Source: Symbiobacterium thermophilum IAM 14863
Lineage (GTDB): Bacteria > Bacillota > Sulfobacillia > Symbiobacteriales > Symbiobacteriaceae
Assembly: GCF_000009905.1 (NCBI RefSeq)
Contig: NC_006177.1
Span: 1,860,001 to 1,924,000 of the forward strand
Length of the DNA: 64,000 nt
Direction: 5' to 3'
Below are positions 7,872-15,794 of this stretch, piece after piece (the stretch's first letter is position 1; each line of letters begins with the position of its first letter). Both the position numbers and the translations under genes were made by a program. The notes beneath the pieces were generated by a model, which saw only the letters and a list, made by a program, of their open reading frames with translations, searched no databases and was not told the origin of the DNA.

Positions 7872-10025
7872 TTGTCAGGTCGCCCGCTTCTCACACTCGA
7901 CATCGGCACCCGCAAGGTGGCCGGACTCGTCACCGTCACCGGTCGCAAGGGGCTCAGGATCGTCGCCGCAGAGGTCATGGAACACGCCACCCGCGCCATG
8001 CTGGACGGCCAGATCCACGACGTTGCGGCCGTGGCCGAGGTCGTTGCACGCATCGTGGCCCGCCTGGAGAAGCGCACAGGCGAATCGCTGCGTGAGGTGG
8101 CGGTCGCGGCCGCCGGACGCGCGCTGCGCACGGTGCGCGGTCGCGCCCAGCGTCAGCTTTCGGGACTGACGCAGCTGTCGGCCGACGACGTCTTCAGCCT
8201 GGAACTGGAGGCTGTTCAGGCGGCGCAGACGGCGCTCAGCGAGGTCCTGCGCGAGGGCGAGCGGCCGCAGGACTATCATTATGTCGGCCACTCGGTCACC
8301 CAGAGCGTGCTGGACGGTTTTCCGCTCACCCACCTGGTCGGTCAGCGGGGCTCCGCCGCCGAGATTGAGGTCATCGCCACGTTCCTGCCCAGGGGCGTCG
8401 TCGACTCCCTGCAGGCGGTGCTGGAGATCTGCAACCTGGAGATGGTCGCCCTCACGCTGGAACCCATCGCGGCCCTGAGCGTGGCGGTACCCGAGTCCAT
8501 GCGCCACCTGAACCTGGCCCTGGTCGACATCGGGGCGGGGACCTCCGACATCGCCCTGACCGCCCGTGGGGCCGTCCTGGCCTACGATATGGTACCCATC
8601 GCCGGCGACGAGATTACCGAGGCGCTCTCCGAGGCCTTCCTGCTGGACTTCAACGTCGGCGAGGCCGTCAAGCGCAAGACCGGGTCCGCCGAGTCCGTGA
8701 CCTTCACCGACATCCTCGGTCAGACGCTGGTGAAATCGCGTGCGGAGCTCGTCGAGGCCATGCAACCGGCCGCCCGGCGGCTCGCCGGGCAGATCGCCCG
8801 GCGGATCCTGGCGCTGAACGGCGGCCAGGCGCCCCAGGCCGTCCTGCTGGTGGGCGGCGGGTCGCTCACGCCCGGGCTGACGGAGTACGTGGCGGCCGAG
8901 CTGGGACTGCCGCACCAGCGCGTCGCTGTCCGCGGCCGCGACGCGATTGCGGGGGTGGAGGGAGCCCGGAACCTGCTGAGGGGACCGGATGCCATCACGC
9001 CCATCGGCATCGCCGTCGCTGCGCGCGACCATTCCACCCTGGGCTTTTCGTACGTCTACGTCAACGGCGGCGGTGTGCGGCTGTTCCGGCCGGGCCGGCT
9101 CACGGTGGCCGACGCGCTGCTGGCGGCCGGGATTTCCATCCGGGAGCTGCAGGGCAGCGTGGGCAAGGGGCTGACGGTCACTGTGAACGGCCAGCTCCGC
9201 ATGGTACCCGGCACCTTCGGAAAGCCGGCGCGCATCCTGGTCAACGGCGAGCCGGCGGGGCTGGAGGCGCCCGTGCAGCACCACGACCGCATCGACGTGG
9301 AGCCCGGCACCCCCGGGCAGCCCGGGCGGGCGACGGTGGCCGAGGTGGCGCCTGAAGCGGCCGAACGGCTGACCGTCACCCTGGACGGCACCGTCCACAC
9401 ACTCGCACCGCTGGTGACCGTCAACGGGGAGCCCTCCGGGCCGGACCGGGAACTGCGGGACAACGACGTGGTGGTGGTCCGGCCGCTGCGCACCGTAGGG
9501 GATGTGCTGGCCGCGCTGGGATACGACGACCCGTCGACAGGAGAGGTCATTCGGTATACACTGAATGGCAGCCCCGGTTCCATCGTCTGGCCGCGTCGCA
9601 CCGTCCTCGTGAACGGCCTGTCCGCCGGTGCGGATGCCCTGGAGATGCCGGTGCACTCGGGCGACCAGCTCGAGATCCGCGACCACCCGCCGCTCACCGC
9701 AGGGGAACTGGCGGAGCGGCTGGGCGGGGGCCGGGCGATACGCATCCGGCTGAACGGCGAGCAGTACAAGGTGCCGGCCGGGGGCCTGCAGGTGATGGTC
9801 AACGGCCTTCCGGCGGGGCCCTCCGACCCGCTCCGGGCGGAGGATCAGATCGTCGTCACCGTCCGCGACGAGCCGCCGATCTTCGCCAACTTGCTGGTGG
9901 CGGCCGGGGTGACGCCCACGCCGCCCCCAGGCAAGCGGCAGCTGGTGATGCGGCTGAACGGTCAGGAGGCGGAGTTCGTCACCCCCATTTCGGACGGTGA
10001 TGACGCGGAGATCGAATGGATTTGA
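7872..10025 (+). CDS. FtsA/ASKHA-type ATPase with C-terminal beta-grasp-like repeats
   Basis: The first 385 residues form an FtsA/PilM-like actin-fold ATPase with the phosphate motifs LTLDIGTRKVAG (residues 8-19) and DIGAGTSDIAL (about 219), and the adenosine motif VLLVGGGSLTPG (about 323). The remaining 330 residues are repeats of about 80 residues, each with an NG turn, a second V(L)NG-x-PAG turn and a DQ/DR-(I/L)-x-V strand, ending in DAEIEWI; the pattern recalls ThiS/MoaD-like beta-grasp folds. FtsA proper is near 420 residues and ends in a membrane helix, which is absent here. TTG 7872 is chosen because AGGAGG (7858-7863) sits eight bases upstream. A role in division or sporulation is possible but unproven. 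Confidence 0.75.
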   Translation: MSGRPLLTLDIGTRKVAGLVTVTGRKGLRIVAAEVMEHATRAMLDGQIHDVAAVAEVVARIVARLEKRTGESLREVAVAAAGRALRTVRGRAQRQLSGLTQLSADDVFSLELEAVQAAQTALSEVLREGERPQDYHYVGHSVTQSVLDGFPLTHLVGQRGSAAEIEVIATFLPRGVVDSLQAVLEICNLEMVALTLEPIAALSVAVPESMRHLNLALVDIGAGTSDIALTARGAVLAYDMVPIAGDEITEALSEAFLLDFNVGEAVKRKTGSAESVTFTDILGQTLVKSRAELVEAMQPAARRLAGQIARRILALNGGQAPQAVLLVGGGSLTPGLTEYVAAELGLPHQRVAVRGRDAIAGVEGARNLLRGPDAITPIGIAVAARDHSTLGFSYVYVNGGGVRLFRPGRLTVADALLAAGISIRELQGSVGKGLTVTVNGQLRMVPGTFGKPARILVNGEPAGLEAPVQHHDRIDVEPGTPGQPGRATVAEVAPEAAERLTVTLDGTVHTLAPLVTVNGEPSGPDRELRDNDVVVVRPLRTVGDVLAALGYDDPSTGEVIRYTLNGSPGSIVWPRRTVLVNGLSAGADALEMPVHSGDQLEIRDHPPLTAGELAERLGGGRAIRIRLNGEQYKVPAGGLQVMVNGLPAGPSDPLRAEDQIVVTVRDEPPIFANLLVAAGVTPTPPPGKRQLVMRLNGQEAEFVTPISDGDDAEIEWI

Positions 10026-10093
10026 GGGGAATCTATGACGCCTGACGCCATAGACATGGAGCGAGTGTCACCCCCGCAGGAGGTGATCGCGCG

Positions 10094-11047
10094 GTGAACC
10101 TGGAACGCCTGGGTTCCATTACATCTGAGCTCTCGACGAGCCTGCTGAAGTCCATCGTCGTTCCGCAGAGGAGCCTGCGCGCATGGTTCGCCCGCCACCG
10201 CTCTTCCAACCCGCGAAACAAGAACGGCCGCCCCGACGGGCGGCCCGAACGTGAACTGGACGTGTCCACCGCGGAGTTTCCCGCGGGGCCGGTGATCCTG
10301 ATGGGCGGCACGCCGGTACCCGATGAGGCCGTCGTTGCGGCGGTGCACCTGTCGGGCGGCCGGTCCGCACGGCTGGCCGTGGTTCCGGCCGCGGCCGGCG
10401 GCGACGCGGCCGAGGCCGCGGCCGTGGCCGCACGGGCCTTCACCCGGTTCGGCATGAAACACGTGGAGCCGGTGCTGCTGGACAGCCGGGAGAAGGCGGC
10501 CGACCCCGAATGGGTCGCCCGGCTGCGGGAATACGACGCCATCGTGCTGTGCGGCGACAGTCCCGCCCGCGGCCTGCACGTCCTGCAGGCGACGGCGGCG
10601 GCCGCGGCCCTGCGGGACCACGTGAAGGCCGGCCGGCTGCTGGTGGGCATCGACGCCGGGGCGGCGATCCTGGGGAGCCGGCTGTTCCCCCACGAGGCCG
10701 AAGACGGCATCACGGTCGGGCTGGGCATCGTGCCGGCCCTGCTCATCGACCCGGGCTTCAGCGGCGCCCAGCGCTTCAGCCGGCTGGTCCGGGCGATGTC
10801 GGCGCCGGAGGCGGCGGCGATGATGGGGGTGGGGCTCGACGCCCAGACCGGGGTGCTGATCGCAGACGGCGAGGCGAAGGTGCTCGGCGAGGCCCGGGTG
10901 ACCGTGCTGGACCCCTGGGAGCGAGGGACGCCCAGCGAGGACCGGCCGGGCGGGCTGAAGGTCCATCTCCTCACCGACGGGTACCGGCTCGACTTCCGCA
11001 CCCGCCGGGCCTTCCCGCCCGAGCGCCCGGAGCCGAACGGCAAGTGA
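10094..11047 (+). CDS. cyanophycinase-like (peptidase S51) protein lacking catalytic residues
   Basis: The fold follows cyanophycinase: VILMGG, YDAIVLCGDSPARGL, then GIDAGAAILGSRL, LGIVPALLIDPGFSGAQRFS and MMGVGLDAQTGVLI. Cyanophycinases cleave the Asp-Arg storage polymer with a Ser-His-Glu triad. Here the nucleophile elbow GTSAGA has become GIDAGA, the IDQHF His has become part of IDPGF, and the GIDE Glu has become GLDA. All three catalytic positions therefore look lost, so a binding or structural role is likelier than proteolysis. The N-terminal 55 residues are basic and unstructured. GTG 10094 has AGGAGGTGA at 10079-10087. It follows the FtsA-like gene by 68 bases and ends at a hairpin, so the two are probably one operon. 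Confidence 0.75.
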   Translation: MNLERLGSITSELSTSLLKSIVVPQRSLRAWFARHRSSNPRNKNGRPDGRPERELDVSTAEFPAGPVILMGGTPVPDEAVVAAVHLSGGRSARLAVVPAAAGGDAAEAAAVAARAFTRFGMKHVEPVLLDSREKAADPEWVARLREYDAIVLCGDSPARGLHVLQATAAAAALRDHVKAGRLLVGIDAGAAILGSRLFPHEAEDGITVGLGIVPALLIDPGFSGAQRFSRLVRAMSAPEAAAMMGVGLDAQTGVLIADGEAKVLGEARVTVLDPWERGTPSEDRPGGLKVHLLTDGYRLDFRTRRAFPPERPEPNGK

Positions 11048-11059
11048 ACCGCGAACCGC

Positions 11060-11083
11060 AGGACCACCGCAGTGGGTGGTCCT
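11060..11083 (+). terminator. intrinsic terminator after the cyanophycinase-like gene
   Basis: The stem AGGACCACC (11060-11068) pairs perfectly with GGTGGTCCT (11075-11083) around a six-base loop, followed by CTTTC. Confidence 0.7.
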
Positions 11084-11126
11084 CTTTCACGCCCGCCGGA
11101 GGGGAGCCGGCGGACCGCGGGCATCT

Positions 11127-11552
11127 CTACGCCTGATCTGCCGGGACGGTGTTGATCTGGAACGGGACGCCGAACTTGTCGGTCACCTGGGCGTAGGCCG
11201 GGCTCCAGTCGGTCTGCTGCAGCGGCAGCGCGATCTCCTGCGCGCCCTCGGCCAGGGCGGTGTAGATGCGCTCCGCCTCTTCGACGGTGTCCACCAGGAG
11301 GGTGACGGCGACCTGGTTGCCGGGGCGGTGGTCCTGGCCGGGGTAGGTATCGGAGAAGAACAGCGCGGAGTCACCCACCGTAAGTTGGGCGTGCATCACC
11401 CGATTCTCGGCCTCCTCGGGCATGCCGGGGAAGGGGTTGTCCCCGAACGTCAGGATGCCCTCGATCCTGCCGTCCAGCACGTCGGCATAGAACTGGATGG
11501 CTTCCCTGGCGTTTCCGCCAAACACGAGATACGGCACAATGCGCACCGCCAT
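11127..11552 (-). CDS. VOC-family (glyoxalase/PhnB-like) protein
   Basis: The 141-residue protein has the PhnB/3-demethylubiquinone-type layout of the vicinal oxygen chelate fold: MAVRIVPYLVFGGNAREAI at the start, FYADVLDGRI, then VMHAQLTVGDSALFFSD, and GVPFQINT at the end. Members bind a metal and act on small molecules or give resistance to antibiotics; the substrate cannot be read from sequence. ATG 11552 is chosen because the family begins right at this point and GGGAG lies about ten bases upstream; an upstream open frame of 37 codons is not supported. It is the last gene before the accessory region. Confidence 0.85.
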   Translation of the reverse strand: MAVRIVPYLVFGGNAREAIQFYADVLDGRIEGILTFGDNPFPGMPEEAENRVMHAQLTVGDSALFFSDTYPGQDHRPGNQVAVTLLVDTVEEAERIYTALAEGAQEIALPLQQTDWSPAYAQVTDKFGVPFQINTVPADQA

Positions 11553-11673
11553 GACATGCTCTCCCTTGCTCCGGTGCTGGGGCCAGGGGGCCGGGGATCG
11601 CGTCCGGCTACCTGGCGTCCTCAGTGTGCGCCCGCAGCGGGTGCGCGATGCAGCGCGACGCACGCCGGAGGCC

Positions 11674-12927
11674 TCATTCGAACGCAGCGGTGGCCGGCTT
11701 GTGCCTTGCTACACGGGCGGCCCGTATGAACAGGGGAACCAACGGGGACAACGCGATCCCCGCAACGCTCAACGCGATTCGCAGCCCGCGCACCGACCCG
11801 ATCCAACCGATCACCGGGCCAAAGGCCGTCTGGCCGATCGCATCGGCCTGGCCGACGGTCGAGATCACCGTTGCCCGAACCTGGGGATCGACGGAACGGA
11901 CGAGCCAGCTGTTGCGCAGGGGAGCCGCGATTCCCTTGCAGAGAGAGGCGACCAGGTGGCAGGCTACAGCCAGGAAGAACTGGCCGCTCCAGGCAAACCC
12001 CAACACCGCCGCGGCCTGGGCGGCGGTGCACAGGACCAGGAAGAGCGCCACGGAACGTTCGTGGGACTGGTCCAGCCGCCGATGGACCGTCTCCGTCACG
12101 ACGATCGAGAGCACCGATGAGAGGCCGGCGATGATCCCGAACCAGGTGGTTGCCCGGAGATCAAACAGTGAAGGGAAGGGGATGTTCTCCAGCAGGTGAG
12201 CCTCCCACAAGCGGTCGTAGCCTTCACCGGACATGCCGACAAAGAGGGCAATGAGCACGAAGGTGACCAGGAGCGGACTCCGGCGGATGGTGCGGATCCC
12301 CTCGCGCGCGGTGTCCAGGGTCGCCTTCCACGAGCCCCGTTCCATCCGAGCGGCGGGGACAAAAGAGGTCTCGCGCATCGCGAGGATCAGAAAGATCCCG
12401 GCGGCCAGGATGATCAGGGCACCGGCAAGAATGGGGGCGTGAAGCCCCCATCGCGCCAGCGCTACGCTGGTTGCAATCCCGAGGAGAGACGCGCCTTGCT
12501 CCACCTGGTTTCCGCGTAGGTACACGTTGCCCACCGTCTCTGCGCCGATCTCGCTGGCCAGCCAGGCCTCCATGGCACCGCTGGTGAACGTGTGACCGAT
12601 CCCGCGGATCACCTCACCGATGAAGATGGCGACCACAGCGGGAATGGCCCCCTCGATCGCAAGCCCGATACCGAGGAGGAGGGTGCCAATAATCACGGAC
12701 AGGCGCCGGCTGTAGACGTCGGCTACCACACCGGTGGGAACTTCAAAGATGAACACAGTGGATTCCAGTACGGTTCCAACCAATACTAACTGAAATGGGG
12801 TTAACTCGGCCTCGTTAATGTAGTACACGGGAAGAAGGGTGAAGACGGTGGCGAATCCGAAGGCAAGCAATCCTGTCCAGAGGTAGTAGACGGTCTGTGG
12901 TTTGGGTCTGAGCTTCGTGGGGGAAAT
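11674..12927 (-). CDS. MFS transporter, possible ATT start
   Basis: This is a 12-helix major facilitator transporter; the motif PTGVVADVYSRRLSVIIG after the second helix is the MFS A-loop signature, seen in efflux-type subfamilies. The substrate is unknown. The first canonical codon in frame is TTG 12870, but that would remove part of helix 1 (QTVYYLWTGLLAF). A strong site CAGGAGGG (plus-strand 12934-12941) stands six bases before an in-frame ATT at 12927, and no ATG, GTG or TTG lies between, so an ATT start giving 417 residues is proposed. Base composition is less GC-rich than neighbours on the left, in keeping with acquired DNA. Confidence 0.8.
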   Translation of the reverse strand: MSPTKLRPKPQTVYYLWTGLLAFGFATVFTLLPVYYINEAELTPFQLVLVGTVLESTVFIFEVPTGVVADVYSRRLSVIIGTLLLGIGLAIEGAIPAVVAIFIGEVIRGIGHTFTSGAMEAWLASEIGAETVGNVYLRGNQVEQGASLLGIATSVALARWGLHAPILAGALIILAAGIFLILAMRETSFVPAARMERGSWKATLDTAREGIRTIRRSPLLVTFVLIALFVGMSGEGYDRLWEAHLLENIPFPSLFDLRATTWFGIIAGLSSVLSIVVTETVHRRLDQSHERSVALFLVLCTAAQAAAVLGFAWSGQFFLAVACHLVASLCKGIAAPLRNSWLVRSVDPQVRATVISTVGQADAIGQTAFGPVIGWIGSVRGLRIALSVAGIALSPLVPLFIRAARVARHKPATAAFE

Positions 12928-12941
12928 AAGGAACCCTCCTG

Positions 12942-13322
12942 ACTGTAGCGCCCTGGGGCAAGGGTTTGTCCACTAGCCATGTGAGCAGAGGTCAACGGTT
13001 GCGGTCTCCGGCCTCTTCTTGTCTGTTTATCTGTGCCTTCAAGGGCATCGACCGCACAGTATATACTTATATTTTAGATAGCTTGAAACGCTCCCTGCCT
13101 GAAAGCTCGGGGAGTGCATGGTGGTGCTAGACAGGTATATCAAAGCCCTGGTGCGGCCCACTAGGAGAGCTCACCTGCACCGGAACTGAGCAAGCCGAAT
13201 ATGGAACCGGCACGCGTTGATCGAAGTGATGATACTACGTAGTATGGTGCGGGAAAAACGTCCAGCAAGACCTCGAATATCATCAGTCGGCTGAAACCAC
13301 GGCAAACACCCAGGGTGTACAC
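12942..13322. other. gene-free AT-richer segment with structured-RNA-like sequence
   Basis: No credible gene is visible. An AT-rich patch (13059-13083) is followed by about 220 bases rich in short complementary pairs: GGTGC with GCACC around 13152-13184, GCCG with CCGGC near 13194-13212, and a perfect 14-bp palindrome ATACTACGTAGTAT at 13232-13245. This may be a remnant of a structured RNA or of a mobile element. The composition differs clearly from the host genes. Confidence 0.4.
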
Positions 13323-14396
13323 GTTATCCCAACGACGGGGGTGTTGCGAAATCCCCGTAAGCCAGCGAAACCTGGAGCATAGAACAGGAAAGCCACCATA
13401 TCCCGCGAATTGGTTGGATTAGCCGCCAAAACAACCAAAACCGCGGGGATGGTGGCAAGACCAGTGTACCACGCCGTGGCCCTGATTCTCCAGCACTTGC
13501 ATCGCCTCCTGGACGAAGTTGCTGCCGAACGGCGGGGCCGCAAGCCGAGGAACCAACCCAAGACCGGGCGCCCGCGCTTGTACTCGACCCCCTCGCTGCT
13601 CCTGTTCCGAATCGCAGCGGATTTGCTGGGCTGGTCGCTGCGCAAAACGCTCAACTATGCGGAACAGGAAGCGGGAGCATGGCTCCGTAAGGCCCTTGGC
13701 TGGGAGCAGGTGCCGCATCTGTCTGTGGTCTGCCGCCGCCTGCACGGCGATGACGTCCGGCGGCTGCGGACCCGCCTCTGGCGCAAGCTGCGCCGGCGCT
13801 CCCTGCGGCAAGGAGACCTTCGGGTCTTGACCATCGACATGACGGACTTACCCGTACCCCTCCGGAGGAAGGACCCGGACGCAACCTGGGGAGCGACCTC
13901 GAAGGGAAAGTTCTTTGGCTACAAGTTGCACCTGGTCATCAGCCGGACCGGTTTCCCGTTGGCCTTCCGGGTCACCCCGGCCGCCGTCCATGAGATGAGG
14001 CCTGCAGTCCCGCTCTTTGCTGAGGTGGTCAAGCTGGCGGACCAGAAGCAAAAGGCCGAGTTGACCTACGGGGTGGGAGATAGCGCCTACGACAGCGAGA
14101 ACCTGTACAAGTTCTGGGCGGATGTGTGTTGCGGGCACTTCCTGTGCGCTCCCAACCGGCGGAGCACGCCGGAGGGGGAAGAAGTGCGGGCGCAGGGGCC
14201 TTATCGGAAAGCGGCGCTGGAGTTCTGGAAAACCGACCTGGCACGGCGGATTTAGATCCAAAAGGGACATCCTGCTAATGGCCACTTGGAACATACCTCC
14301 TCAGCGGATTGATCTTGGGACTGATCACGCTAAGGGTTTCCAAGTGGCCGATTTATTATCGGTCCACGGAATTTACACCACGCGTTGGGACGCTAA
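13323..14396 (+). mobile_element. insertion sequence remnant with imperfect terminal inverted repeats
   Basis: The segment starts with GTTATCCCAACGACGGGGG (13323) and ends with GGAATTTACACCACGCG-TTGGGACGCTAAC (14367-14396). Read in reverse complement, the right end begins GTTAGCGTCCCAACG and continues to GTGGTGTAAATTCC, which resembles the left end (GTTA, TCCCAACG, GGTGT, AAATCC) with gaps. A DDE transposase fragment lies inside. The right-end motif also matches, in opposite orientation, the left end of the IS256-type remnant at 15400. Boundaries are inferred from these similarities only. Confidence 0.45.
13410..14255 (+). pseudogene. DDE transposase, C-terminally truncated
   Basis: The frame encodes an IS4/IS1182-like DDE transposase. 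A basic N-terminal part (GRKPRNQPKTGRPRLYSTPS) precedes the first catalytic aspartate in LTIDMTDLP, then GYKLHLVI, PAAVHEM, and the second aspartate in GVGDSAYDSENLY. The third acidic residue and the usual C-terminal 100 or more residues are absent, because the frame stops about 50 residues after the second aspartate. The protein is therefore very likely inactive. TTG 13410 and ATG 13449 are both possible starts; neither has a good ribosome binding site. Confidence 0.75.
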
Positions 14397-14538
14397 CGGG
14401 CGTTTTTCGCCCGGCTCCATACGATTAGGTCTTGCAAAGCGCTATGGAATGTTTTTGGACGTCTTTCAATCGTTTGGGGGAGTCTTAAGCTGAAGGTTCG
14501 GTGGAAAGATCACATCCAGTGCTTTTCGGAGTTGCCCT

Positions 14539-15108
14539 TTAGACTCGCAAATCCAGCGGCGGAACTGACGGTGGTCCAGGGTTTTCGACACGAACGCCCC
14601 CATCAGGCAAGCTGACTCTAGCAAACCTTCTCCCCTTGAGCGCTTCCCAGTTTACGGTATGAACGAGTCCGGCGCCCACATAGACGAACTGAGCGCCTAC
14701 AGGAATACGGGTTTCCAAGAAATCCTCAAGGGTTAGGCTGTTATAGGTCTCGTCATTTCCCACACCAAAGATGGGAGAGATGCTGGTGTAGATCGCATCG
14801 CCGAGCGTCACTAGAGACTGCATGTTGCGGCGACCATAGTCCCCTTCCCACAGGACGCCAATAGCGCAATCTAGGTCGACGCAGATATAATAGGGGGGAG
14901 TGTCGCGCTGGCGTACCCACAAAGTGAGATATGGTGGGACGAGTATGGAGTCATCCCGAAGTGCAAAAGGGAAATCAAATCCAAGCCCTGCCGGGTAATG
15001 CGCCTCTTCGGTCAGAATGGCTCCGTATCTTTTTAGGGCGTTGACCGCTGCGCTTAAAACTGATGGAACATCTGATCCATCGACGTACCACCTCATGGTA
15101 TAGTACAT
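14539..15108 (-). CDS. protein of unknown function between IS remnants
   Basis: The 189-residue protein is not recognised. It begins MYYTMRWYVDGSDVPSVLSA and appears soluble, with an alternating strand-rich composition and no signal peptide or membrane helix. The start at 15108 has GAGGAGGG at 15121-15128, so it is probably translated. Codon use is less GC-biased than in the core genes. Its position between two IS ends and next to a truncated gene suggests horizontal acquisition. Size and style resemble immunity proteins of polymorphic toxin systems, but no partner toxin is visible, so this is only a speculation. Confidence 0.6.
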   Translation of the reverse strand: MYYTMRWYVDGSDVPSVLSAAVNALKRYGAILTEEAHYPAGLGFDFPFALRDDSILVPPYLTLWVRQRDTPPYYICVDLDCAIGVLWEGDYGRRNMQSLVTLGDAIYTSISPIFGVGNDETYNSLTLEDFLETRIPVGAQFVYVGAGLVHTVNWEALKGRRFARVSLPDGGVRVENPGPPSVPPLDLRV

Positions 15109-15175
15109 CGCTTTCTTTGCACCCTCCTCAAGACGTTATCAAGTAAATAGAGTATCGCACTCGGCTCGCGCAAGA

Positions 15176-15198
15176 GGGGCAGGAGAAACTCCTGCCCC
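15176..15198 (-). terminator. hairpin between the unknown gene and the truncated gene
   Basis: GGGGCAGGAG (15176-15185) and CTCCTGCCCC (15189-15198) form a perfect 10-bp stem with a three-base loop. It lies 13 bases after the stop of the minus-strand fragment ending at 15212. Confidence 0.6.
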
Positions 15199-15211
15199 TT
15201 CACTGCAGAAT

Positions 15212-15484
15212 TCAGCTACACGGCGTACCATAAACAACCTTTCTCCAGTATTTTTCGTGGGTGCTACAGCCGGATATGCTTGGATTATGCACGTACGCAG
15301 ATCCAATGTAGGGATACTCTGCAAAAGGATCGTGTACAAAAACGATCTCACCCGTGGCCAGATCGATTCCAATCAAGGTGCCATCCGTAGAAACGGGAGT
15401 TAGAGTCCAAAGTAGTGGTGTAAATTCCCCGGACCTTCCGGTGGGAGGGGCTGCTTGACATAAGTGGCCACCTTTGGGTTCCAT
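15212..15484 (-). pseudogene. truncated gene fragment interrupted by an IS end
   Basis: The reading frame yields a plausible protein end, DGTLIGIDLATGEIVFVHDP followed by FAEYPYIGSAYVHN, but everything upstream of about 15400 is read through the left end of the IS256-type remnant. The fragment of about 60 residues is therefore the 3' end of a gene cut by an insertion. The family is not recognised. A start at ATG 15484 would be inside the IS and has no good ribosome binding site. Confidence 0.45.
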
Positions 15485-15645
15485 GCGAAGTAGGAGCAAT
15501 ACATCGCAAAGGGGGAACCCGCCGGTGACCAACTTTAGGATCGCATTGGAGGAGCTTCTGCGCAAGTCCGGTGTGGACGACGTGGATTTCCTCCGGGAAG
15601 GAGTTCGGGTGCTGGCTCAGGGACTCATGGAACTGGAAGTGTCGC
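15400..15645 (+). mobile_element. IS256-family remnant, left end and transposase N-terminus
   Basis: The left end GTTAGAGTCCAAAGTAG-TGGTGTAAATTCC (15400-15429) is followed about 100 bases later by a plus-strand reading frame (about 15528-15645) encoding RIALEELLRKSGVDDVDFLR and EGVRVLAQGLMELEVSQH, the typical beginning of an IS256/mutator-type transposase. The similarity stops abruptly at about 15645, so over 80 percent of the element is lost. The end matches, in inverse orientation, the right end at 14367-14396 in 25 of 30 positions. Confidence 0.65.
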
Positions 15646-15668
15646 AGCATAAAATATGTGTCTTTCTA

Positions 15669-15683
15669 GTTATCCCAACGACG
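15669..15683 (+). repeat. 15-bp direct repeat of the sequence at 13323
   Basis: GTTATCCCAACGACG occurs at 13323-13337 and again here, on the same strand, 2.3 kb apart. The first copy is the proposed left tip of an IS. The second directly follows the break point of the IS256-type remnant, so it may be the tip of another copy that truncated it. Confidence 0.5.
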
Positions 15684-15744
15684 TTCCTTGACATAACATA
15701 TATTATCGGACGTTGTGTTTCCGTCGACCTGCCCCCATGCATAT

Positions 15745-15782
15745 GGCCGGACGCCTCCCCTACCCCGGGCGTGCGTCCGGCC
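15745..15782. terminator. hairpin terminator
   Basis: GGCCGGACGC (15745-15754) pairs perfectly with GCGTCCGGCC (15773-15782), followed on the plus strand by TTT. It lies just beyond the end of the minus-strand gene at 15795 and can serve as its terminator, or close plus-strand transcripts from the IS region. Confidence 0.55.
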
Positions 15783-15794
15783 TTTGGTGACCTT

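Noticed and set aside
7875-9686. A 603-codon open frame antisense to the FtsA-like gene
   Set aside because: It is a shadow frame without start signals, and the plus strand encodes a recognisable ATPase.
14278-14493. A 71-codon plus-strand open frame beginning MATWNIPPQRIDLG
   Set aside because: It runs across the proposed IS right end (14367-14396), has no good ribosome binding site and resembles no family.
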